A stretch of 64,000 nt of DNA. Source: Hsuehochloa calcarea. Lineage: Eukaryota > Streptophyta > Magnoliopsida > Poales > Poaceae. The notes under the pieces are model-generated. The model was not told the DNA's origin and made no database searches. It saw nothing but the letters and a program-made list of their open reading frames with translations. Each line of letters begins with the position of its first letter. Position 1 is the first letter of the stretch. The DNA is taken from the NCBI GenBank assembly GCA_036346395.1, contig CM070611.1:25616473-25680472 (forward strand). The letters run 5' to 3'. This document shows positions 22,209 to 32,387 of the stretch, one piece after another. Position numbers and translations under genes: made by a program.

Positions 22209-23605
22209 CTTCATGTCCGTGGTAGCTAGAAAAAAAAGAAAATTAAATTGACACACTGTGCACAGTAGGATGGGAATGGGCATAGCATTGCATTTACGTT
22301 TCCGACATATCGTATTGATGGTTGCTGATATTAATTGAGTATGATTGCTTATTACTTGGTTATATGATTATTATGTGTGGTGATAATCGATGTCGAGAGG
22401 TAGAGTGTGGTTGTGGCCATGGGCATGGCCAGGTTGTACCGTCAGTTAGGGTATGGGGGTAGTGGAGTGATTACCTTGGTAAAACTACTTCCAGGTGTCG
22501 AGCATGAATTCCTTTGGGAAGGTTATTGACTCCCTTGGGATGTACTAGGATTTTCTGACCAACCGCTGGTGGTTATTTAATTTCCTTGGGTTAATGGTTT
22601 CAATACAGTTGGACATTTTCCTTGGTTTTATTGGTTCCTTAAAGAAATTATTTGTTCTTTGGACCAACGAGAGTTGGACTGCTTGTTAACATTTTTGATT
22701 CGCAAGGTTGACCTTTTATGGTGAAGGTTTGCTTTTCTTGTTGGGAAAACATGATTCGTTTTTTTTCGCTTAATACCTTGGATAATGTGAACTATGTCGG
22801 TGAGTTCTTTAGCATGCGAAAGCTTTGGGCAACTCTTGTCCAGTTGTGGCTGATGAAGTTCTCTTGGGTTATTAGTTCATTGCGGTCGATGTATGGTTTT
22901 GGTTGGAGAAAAGTTGATGTGGTTCAGTTGGCTTAACTTGTCTCTTACAGCAATAATCGTTTTCCCAAGTGTTGATTTATTCTTGCGACTGGGGAACTTG
23001 GTTAATTGTCAGGCTTCACCTCTGTATTGGGGTTCTGTTTTTCTTATTGGGAATCATGACCCATCTACTTCGCTTGATGGTTTGGTTAATAAAAGTTTGC
23101 TTTTGCAAGTCTTTTAGTATGTGGAAGCTTTGACTCAATGTAACTCTTTTGGGTATTCTGAGCGTTGAAGTTGCATAGTTCCCTCTTGTAAAAGAAAATG
23201 TTAAACCCTTTAGCGATATTTTCTCGTGGTAAAGTGAAAGGTTACAATCAAAGAAATTAATGGATAAGATATGGGTTATCAAGCTGGGTCTGCAGGGTGG
23301 TGCATAATGAATCCTAACGAGTATCCGTGGAAGTGAAATCGGAAAAGACGATGTTGTCCTCTAGTAGTTCTAGATGAGCTGTGATTATGAGTATGACTAT
23401 ACTTGGTTGGAATCAATAGAGTTATTAAAAGTGTGTAACAACGATGAGATGGTTGATCATTCAATTGTGTAGTTTGCTAAACTTGTTGGATTATTTGGTC
23501 TCGATGGGCTAATCTAACTGTGTAGAATGAGGAACATACGGATTTGTTTGAGTGATGTCTCAGTAGATAATGAAATAGAATTTTCTTTGATTGGCTATTT
23601 GATGA
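22209..23605. other. Element #2 internal non-coding region, 5' part
   Basis: I see no coding domain. The sequence after the primer site (CACACTGTGCACAGTAGG) is shared with element #3. The region ends at the Sirevirus target duplication TCTTA. Confidence 0.7.
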
Positions 23606-24346
23606 TCTTATGTAGGACCGTAAAGGCGACTAGGGGGGGTGAATAGGCGCTTTCTAAACTTTCTCGCCTAAATCAAATACAACACGAACTTTACTCCTTT
23701 AGCTATGAAAGCTAAGAAGATCGATGGCGCCACAAAGGAAGCCTTGTGTTGGATTTGATAAACCCTCAACCACACGACACAAATGGAGAAAAGAACTCAC
23801 TTACGAATCTGGCATCTTGGCGGTCCGACCGGCTACCACAGTGGTCGGACCGACGGTCAACCAATGATCCGACCGACAACTAACAAAGGTCGGACCGGTG
23901 GACAGCGGTTCGACCCGCGATCTGTCTGATGCGAATACGGGCGGTCGGACCGCCGTTGCAACACCGGTCTGACCGGTTCAGTCTAGAACTGAAAAACTCA
24001 ACCCAAATCCAAAACAAAATTTGATCCAACTTTTGATTCAACCAATGAAACTTGACCAAATTTCGAGCACACCTCCCTAATGATATTAGAGACCTATTTC
24101 TAGCGACGATCCTTGGATCCACTTCAGAATCGATCTCTCAAGGATTTAACAAAGAAGTGCACAAACCCTAGAAATATGAAAATCTTGATTCAAGACTTGC
24201 TCGTGGGGGTTGATGATCTAGATGACTCTAGGAGTATCCCCACACATCCAAGCAAGTTAAAAATAGTCCAACGGACCAAGCATAAACCTTTGAATCAAGG
24301 AAGCACCAAAATCATCCAAAAAGGGAGAAGAACCCAAAGGGAGCAA

Positions 24347-26710
24347 TGTAATATTCTGAAAAAATAAAAAAAAAATAATAATAATAATAAATTAATTAGT
24401 TAAAGAATGTAGGGCTTGTGCGTAATTAAAGAATTTAGTATACGTGGAAAATAGAATTTTAGAATTTTTAAGAGCTATAAATAGGTTGTGGGTTTTCTAG
24501 AAAACCCTAATAGCTTTTCTATTCCAAGCCGCCGCCAGCCAAAATCTTTTCTCTGTCTCATTGGTCGCTGTCTTGCGCGGGCGTGTAGCCGAGCCCATGC
24601 TCTCGCTGCTGAATTCTTTTCGGTAGGAGAGCGCCGCCGCTAGATTCTCGTGGCGTGGTTGCCGCCGCCATTTCCGCCTGCGTTACTCGCCGGCAGCGTG
24701 GACGCCGCTCCCGCGGCTATTCTTTCTTCGCCGAGCCGGGCTTGGCCCGGCCGGATCTGGCTTTGTCTTTGTCTTCTTCTTCTTTGTTTCCTGCGGCGTG
24801 GAGGTCGCTGCGAATCTTGCGCGCCGGCTACCGCCGAGGCGCTGCGCGTGGATCTTTGCCGCGTGGAAGCTCGCAGACTTCTTCTTATTACTTGCTGATT
24901 TTCTTTAGCGCGACCGATTTGGCGAGGCCGGCCATTCGATGCTGCGTTCTTCGCTACCGGTGATTTTCCAAATAGAGCCCTGTTTCCGCGTGGAGAAATT
25001 TAGGTGGAAGTTAACATCTCGGTTTTGTTGTGAGTAACGATCTATAATTTTGTTACCTCTATATTTTGCTAATTTAGTTAGATGTTAGGATTGAGATTAA
25101 TTAGAGAGCGCTTTTAGAAATTTTTAGTCGAGGTTAACTTTCTTTGTTACATTGTATATGATTTATTCGGGTATCTTAATGGCAAATTTTGGAAATATCA
25201 TCTACTAGTTAATTGTAGATAATTTCGATATATTTCTATAGCATATTTTAACACGTCAATCGGACAAGTAGAATTTGAGTTATGATTTTCGGAAGACTGC
25301 TGTTTTTACGGTTGTCGCCTTTCGGCGCTGTTTTGGTAGATTGCGGATTAAAAATAGTAAGTAGCTTAATTAGAGTTTTTGATCTACATGAAAGTTGTAG
25401 ATAATTGTCCAATGGTTCTGTAGAATCTAAGAACGCGAATTTTGGTTGGATAAAACAAAAGTTATGAATTTAGTAAGACTGCTGTTCCGAAGCGGACAGA
25501 TCAGTTTTGTGGGCTAGAAACGAAGGGTTAGATGATTTAATTAGAAGTCTTCGTAATCTAAGAAAATGTGGATAATTTTATGAAGAATCCAGAATGGGGT
25601 GGTTTGTGGTGATCGGACTTTCGAGTCAAAAGTTACGTTCGTTTTAGTACTAAGACAGCTATGGGTAACTATTCGGTACCGGAGTAACGTGGTATATTTG
25701 GGGACGTGTAGGAGCGATGTCGATTGATTGTTGTTCTTATGATGCTGTAGCTTGTATTGAAGTTTGTGTATTTAATATAGGAGAGGCGTCGTGCTTGTTG
25801 CCATCTTCTAGCCAAATCGTGCGTCGCAACTAGTAAAGGCAAGTGCATGGTAAACAGCGATCAATGATTGATCACTGTGATTCTTTATCTTTCAGTACCA
25901 TTATTGTTGTGCTTTTATTTTATTTAATTGCAAAAAATGAAATGACATGATTATATCTTTGTTGATAAACATGATGAAAAGTTGGATATGATGTTTATGA
26001 TGGAGTTGCATGTTTGCATTCATAAGCATCTTTGCATATGAGCAGGTGATTAGGAATGATCACAACTCCACGGGAGTGGAGGAGGTCCCCGATCCTTATG
26101 GAGGAACGGGCTTGAGAGTGAATGTTGTCGCGAGCATTCACTCATGCTATACCGGTATACGCGAAAGAAGTGCATGTGGACATGTAGATTAGATTTGCAT
26201 TGATACATGAGATTAATGGATGGGAATCAAATAGAAGGACATGTGATGATAATGAAGTTATTGATTGCTGTTGATTTATTATTGTTCGTTGTTTATGGAT
26301 GTGTTTGCTGAGTCGTGGACTCACCCTTGCTCTTTTGTTGTCTTTAGGTGATCTTCGAGGGCGCCGTAACTGAGAGCGAATAGAGTACATGGACAACATA
26401 TGATCATTTATCTTAATAATCTTTTCATTCAGAATTGGATTACACTTGGACATGTTAGAGGTTGAATAAAGTTTAGGACATCGTTTGGACTAGACTATTT
26501 GCTTTATTAATTTGGATTCATTGGTTGTTACCTGGTTATATTCTCCTTGCGTATTTATTATCTTTTGTTCCATAATTATGCTTTGTGATCCATGGATATT
26601 GATAATGTTACTGTAGATTTCCTGCTGTAATTTTATAGTGTGTCGATAATTATTAGTTTAAAGAGTAGTGTGGTGGCATTCTAGGCTCAGTGTTGGGCTG
26701 GGGTGTTACA
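24347..26710 (+). mobile_element. Solo LTR inside the Sirevirus 3' LTR
   Basis: It starts TGTAATATTCTG, ends GGGCTGGGGTGTTACA, and is flanked by the exact duplication AGCAA (24342-24346 and 26711-26715). The intact Sirevirus LTR shows the empty site GGGAGCAAATGATC. Its end resembles element #2's LTR, so it belongs to a related family. It arose by recombination between the two LTRs of an inserted element. A TATA box, CTATAAATAG, lies at 24475-24484. No gene is present. It is the youngest insertion here. Confidence 0.93.
24475..24484 (+). promoter_or_regulatory. TATA box of the solo LTR
   Basis: CTATAAATAG occurs about 130 bp into the LTR, followed by a GC-rich leader. A solo LTR can keep promoter activity. 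Confidence 0.55.
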
Positions 26711-26909
26711 AGCAAATGATCTTTCAATTAAGCATCACAAGATTGTTTGATCACACTAGATGCTTACAAAGCCTCTCCAACCAGGAGGGCAAGAGCTCAC
26801 ACAAGGAGCACACTCCAAACCCTAGTTCTCCTCTCCTCTCCTCCAAACCCTAGAAAAAGGAAGAAGGGGCCAAATGAATGCTTGAGAGGGTTTTCCATCT
26901 CCCCCCTTT

Positions 26910-26918
26910 CTATTTATA
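26910..26918 (-). promoter_or_regulatory. TATA box of Sirevirus 3' LTR
   Basis: The minus strand reads TATAAATAG; the matching site in the 5' LTR is 36075-36083. Confidence 0.5.
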
Positions 26919-27868
26919 CTAGAGAGCTAGGGTTTCACTTTTGGGACCACTTACACATGGGACCCACACACACAACTATTGAAGCAATCGCCTGCTTCAC
27001 CACGTGTAGGTTGATCAGCGGTTCTCATCGCGTCGCCAAGCCTGTCTTGTCCGAATCCCATCGGAACCTTCCAGAGACTCGCACCGATATCTGCACCGCC
27101 TGATCCAACCAGCTGCACCGAACCACCCATTCGATCCATCTTGCCCATCCTGCACCGTGCTTGAGTCACACGACCTCACCCGGTATCCATGACCGTTCTG
27201 GACCTCAGCTCTCCAAGCGTAGTCCCGATCCATTCACCGTTGACGTCGTTGACCTGCAAGCCACCTGCACAGCAATAGACAAACAAACCGTTTCCGGGAA
27301 CAAGCTCTTCACAACTTGACCCACGTTAGCTCCGCAATGCAATATACAACAATAAAGCATTGAACACCATACATAAAACACATTCAAATCAACTCAATGC
27401 AAACTTGGCTAACCTTCAAGTCAATCTTGGTCGATCGCTTCCACAAGGCCGGTCAGGCCGGTTCGAGTTTGTCGGACCGCTCAGACTGTGGCGGTCGGAC
27501 GGTCAAAAGGACTTAGTCAAATTTCCAGCGTGAAAATCCGAAACCTTCTGGAATTTTCAACTCAATAGAACTTTTGACTGGGAGCTCCAAAAATGATGGG
27601 ACCTCAACCAGGAGACTCCACTCACTTGCCTACACAACCTATTTTTGGCTCAGCTCCAAAAACCAATTTTAAATATGGCGGTCGGACCGGCCACCATGGC
27701 CGGTCGGACTCCTCCACGGGTGGTCTGACCGCCCGATACAACCGGTCGATCACTTTGTGGTCCGACAAATTTAAGCAAACCCAAAACGCGAGATTTTGCA
27801 AACCAACAACGCCATTGCCAATTGACTCATCATCCTGAGATCGTGCACATATCCTCACGATATCCACA

Positions 27869-29199
27869 ATCTCCCCCTTGATGAACACATTGGCAATTAT
27901 CAAGAAAATGTGATTTTTCGAAATGAAAAGTAAAAACTACGTCGTTTTCGCATAAAGGCACAACTTGGTCCATAAGCATGAAAAAGCCTAGGAACCGACC
28001 AAGCTGGCTTCAGAATAGTATAAGCAAGTGAGATAAGGCAATGAAGGCACAAGAGGATTCAAATTCCAGAAAGTAGCCAAAAATCTCACTTAGGTCCATA
28101 TGAAAGACAAAATGACTATTTGACCTATGATCATTGAGAGTATTCTTCAATTGCAATTAAAATCAGAAACAGGCAATAAAACCCAGAGACTCAACTCACT
28201 ATGATCACAAATTTTCAAAAGGCTTATTTTTTTTATATATGTGTTCTTTTATGTAGGAAACCAACCACTCCAAATCTTTCTCCCCCTTTGACAATGAATT
28301 CATCAAGATGCATGGGAAAAGAAAGAGCATGAAGGAAATGACTTTATTTTTGAACTTTAGTAAAAGGAGCCATGACCATTAACCAAGTAGACAGTACAAG
28401 TATTATACCAAGCCATATAAAGAATAGAAGCTATATTCAATCATGGCAGAACATGTACTGCAAAGCTAAAACCAAGATAGCAGTAATCTAAGATTAAAAG
28501 AATTAAAACCATGAAGGGTTGCTCAATATCATAGTTTCACTAACAGCAACCAAAAATGAGTCAAGCCATGTCTATAAGTAAAAAGGGTCTCAAAACAAGA
28601 ACTGAGGCATTTTGAGCATTAAGAGACACTTTTGAAGCAAAACTCAAGCACTTAGCCTTTTTGAGCATTTTTCTAAAAAGGATTTTTTCAACTGTGCTAG
28701 ATCTCAAGCCTTGCCGCAACCATCTCAAGTGATAAGCTTAAAAGAATGATCTAGGTCATCCAAAACTCCCCCTGAGTTCATGCCTAGTGCAATGGCAAGC
28801 CGTCTCATGAGAAAGGATTGGTGAGATTAGTTTTTTTTCGCACAGAAAATCCCATTTTTCATTTGCTTGACTTAAGAAGATAAAAAGCTCATTTTTCATC
28901 TCAGAAAGTTCAAGACTCAATTCAACCTATTTTACATGGCAAGAATCATAAGAGGATCACTAGAGCAGAACTAGACACAAGATCCAACAAGACATGATTT
29001 GATTCAATTTGTTCACAGATATAAAGCTAGCAAGGCAGAAGCTAAGCAAAACAAGAAAAGCCATAAAAGAGGTCTAGCAGACTGACACTTGATATGACAA
29101 GGTATAGAATATGAAATCAAGTCATACAAGGATAAAGATCAAAGCTCCATAACTTTTATCATACAATGCAAGACAAATGAATTGAAACATGCATTATGA
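27869..29199 (-). other. Sirevirus 3' non-coding region with multiple polypurine tracts
   Basis: No envelope-like ORF is visible between pol and the 3' LTR. On the minus strand, purine runs containing AGGGGGAG occur next to the LTR (about 27871-27880), near 28281-28293 and near 28763-28775, with AGGGGGAAG near 29222. Repeated polypurine tracts before the 3' LTR are described for Sireviruses. Confidence 0.7.
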
Positions 29200-32100
29200 T
29201 ACAATGAATGCAAAAGAACAACTTCCCCCTCAAAAGCAGCCCAATAGGACTAATAACCCTAACTCTCCCATAAGCAACAAAGCGAGAAGAATCAAGAGCT
29301 TTAGTGAAAATATCACGCAAGTCGTTGTTCGACTCTACAAAGTGGAGCACAACATCACCTTTCTCAACATGGTCTCTAAGAAAATAAAATCGAATATCAA
29401 TATGTTTAGTCCCGAATGTTGCATTGGGTTTTTGGCAATATTAATTGCGTAGTGTTGTCACGAAAAGAGGAACACTTCTCAAGGATAACCCATAGTCTCG
29501 CGGCGTGGATAAAATCCAGAGAACACGAGAGCAACCAGCAAGCACTACATACTCGGCCTCACCGTGGGTCAGGCAATCAAGACTGCTTTTCTAGAAGACC
29601 AAGAAACAAGAGATGTGCCCAAGAAATGACAAGTGCCGTAAGTACTCTTCCTATCCACTCTACACCCATAAAGTCGGCATCGTAAAATGCTCGAATTGAG
29701 AGAGCGAAGAAGAAGAATACGAGTCCAAAGTCAAGCGTATCTTGAAGGTACACGAATATGCGACGTCTTTGTACGATGAGAAGCACGAGGAAGCTCGAAA
29801 GCGGCGCACGGACATACGGCGAATTGTATGTCCTACCTCGTGTTGTAAGATAGAGGAGGAGCCAATCATATCTGCGATACTCCTTCCGGTCCACGGACTC
29901 TCCATCCTCATCGTGGTCCAAAGACGGTGGTTGTAGCAATGGGAGTAGACATTGGCCTCTGCTTCCCATATTGAAGCGCCAAGAAGGTCCTTTGTATACT
30001 TACTCTGGTGAACGAAGGTGCCTTCTTTCAGTTGCTTGATTTGTAGGCCAAGGAAGAATGTCAGCTCTCCCATCATGCTCATCTCAAACTCACTGCTCAT
30101 CGAATCTGAAAATCTGGACACCAAAGCATGAGAAGAACCACCGAAAATAATATCATCCACATAAATCAACCAACAAAAATCACCGCCATGCACGAGAGTG
30201 AACAAGGTTTTATCAACCATTCCCATTTTGAAATCATTTTCAAGCAAGAAACTCTTAAGCCTATCATACCAAGCTCTAGGAGCTTGTTTCAATCCATACA
30301 GGGCTTTAGAGAGTTTAAAAACATGGTTTGGGAATTTTTGATTTTCAAAACCAGGAGGTTGCTTGACAAAGACCTCTTCTTCTATGAAGCCATTCAAGAA
30401 AGCACTTTTAACATCCATTTGAAAAAGCTTGAAACCCTTGGATGTTGCAAATGCTAAAAGAATGCGAATGGCCTCCAATCTAGCTCTGAGAGCAAAGGTC
30501 TCTTCAAAGTCTAAGCCCTCTACAGGAATAACCTTGAGCTACAAGTCTAGCCTTATTAAGAACAACCAATCCATCCTCACTTTGCTTATTTTTAAAAACC
30601 CATTTTGTTCCAATAACATGAGAATCAGAAGGTCGCTCAACTAAAGTCTAGACTTTGTTTCTTTCAAAGTTCTCAAGCTCTTCATGCATGGCATTGACCC
30701 AAGAGGCATCAGATAAAGCATGGGTGATATCTCGGGGTTCAAAAGAAGCGACAAAAGCAGAATGTGCATGAGAATCAGGAGAAATAAACACAGGCGAGTG
30801 ACTCGCTCTTGAAGATCCCCAATCATCCGCTCGGTGGATGTTGTCATTTGTATCGAAGAGGTGCTCTGGTGCGTATGGCCTCTACCCCATGAGTTGTCGA
30901 GGTAGGAACAGAGCCACTCAGATCGTTAGTGGGGATAGGAGGAGGCTGCTCAGCTGAAACTGAAGTAGTAGTAGCAGGCTCTCCACCCCTCTCAGAGGTA
31001 ACTTGAGGATGGTTTGGTTCGTCATCCTCAGAGTCATCATCGACGAAGATGCTTCCTTGAATTTCAGGAACCTGTGTACCTGAAGCATCGGGTCTAGTAC
31101 CAGGACTAGCCTCATCAAAAGTGACTTCGCAAGTCTCAACAATTTTGTTAGTATCAACATTAAAAACACGATAGCCACGAGAATGAGCAGGATATCCAAG
31201 AAATATGCCATCAAAGCATCTAGACTCAAATTTATCTAGGTTGCCATGTTTAAGAATGAAGCACTTGCAACCAAAAATCTTGAAATGAGAGACTTTGGGA
31301 GAATGACCAAATCTAAGTTCATAAGAGGTCTTCCCAACCACAGATCTTAAGAAAACCCTATTGGAGATATAACAAGCAGTAGAGATCGCCTCAGTCCAAA
31401 ATCTCCTAGGAGTAGAATGCTCATCTATCATGGTCCGAGCCATCTCTACAAGGGTTCTGTTCTTCCTTTCTACCACACCATTCTGCTGGGGAACTCTAGG
31501 AGAAGAAAACTGATGCTCAATTCCCCTATCAGTGCAGAAGGTAGAAAAAGAAGAATTCTTGAATTCTGTCCCATTGTCACTCCTAATGGCTCTCAAAGCT
31601 CTAGGTATATCAACAGCAATTCTAAGGACCAAATCTCTAAAGAATCCAAATGCTTCGTCCTTAGAAGCAAGAAAATAAACACATGAATACCTGGAGTAAT
31701 CATCCACAACCACCAGCACATACCATTTCCCACCAGCTGACTGAACTCTAGAAGGACCAACTGTGTCTAAGTGAAGAAGTCATCACAGTCCATCACCATT
31801 ACCAAAGTAAGAGGTGGGTGGGAAGCAGACACCATCTTACCATGTCTACAAGGCGAGCACACAAGATCTCTAACAGCCTTCAACCTAGGCAAACCTCTAA
31901 TCAAGTCCTTGCAACTGACTCTTGACAAATGATCAAAACCTATATGCCCAAGTCTACGATGCCACAAAACAAGATCATGAGAGTCAGAGGCTACAAGACA
32001 CCTAGAACTGGAAGCTGAAGAAATACTGAAATTTGCACAGAAGATCTTCTCAAATCTGGAGATCTCAAAAACAAGCTCACCCGAGGAATCTAGAACTCTA

Positions 32101-32387
32101 CACTCACCACACTTAAACCTCACTTCTAGACCCTCATCAAGCAGCTGAGAAACAGATAGAAGATTATACCTCAGCTTACTTACCAAAGCGACGTCTTTAA
32201 GCATGAACTTGTCGTTGACGCGCACAGTGCCCTTTGCAGTCACGGTCCCGGTAGAAGCATCCCCAAAGGTAATCAATTCGTTGCCGGATGCACGTGTGAG
32301 GGAGGAGAACCATCTAGAATCTCCGGTCATATGTCGAGAACACCCGGAGTCCACAAGCCATATGTCCTCCTTCCTCGCACGACGGAC
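29200..32387 (-). pseudogene. Sirevirus pol: protease, integrase, RT, RNase H, broken
   Basis: It follows gag in the same frame after a single TAG. Domains along the minus strand: protease with LVDSGCSRHMTG (Asp about 32349-32351); integrase zinc region near 31850-31960 (H, H, C, C visible); integrase core with VVDDYSRY, SDNGTEF and the ERKNRTL Glu (31719-30844); RT with MDVKSAFLNG, SKALYGLKQAPRAWY and the catalytic YVDD (30152-30163); and RNase H remnants ending ESNNDLRDIFTKAL (29350-29280). A frameshift lies near 31770, another between integrase and RT (about 30840), stops occur near 30540, and the RNase H is scrambled after about 29990. It cannot supply enzymes in cis. Confidence 0.9.

Larger units (their letters stand above)
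23611..27868 (-). repeat. Sirevirus 3' LTR (interrupted)
   Basis: On the plus strand it starts TGTAGGACCGTAAAGGCG and ends GATATCCACA. The LTR itself is about 1.89 kb and the rest is the solo LTR at 24347-26710. A TATA box lies on the minus strand at 26910-26918. GC-rich segments near 23815-23975 and 27430-27755 carry repeated CGGTCGGACCG palindromes. Confidence 0.92.

Noticed and set aside
24650..24963. Overlapping plus-strand frames that resemble a secreted, Leu-rich protein
   Set aside because: They lie in the GC-rich leader just after the TATA box of the solo LTR and match no known domain.
26747..27233. 118-aa and 72-aa frames conserved at 35912-36395
   Set aside because: The conservation only reflects two nearly identical LTR copies of the Sirevirus. 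The frames have no domain and overlap on opposite strands.
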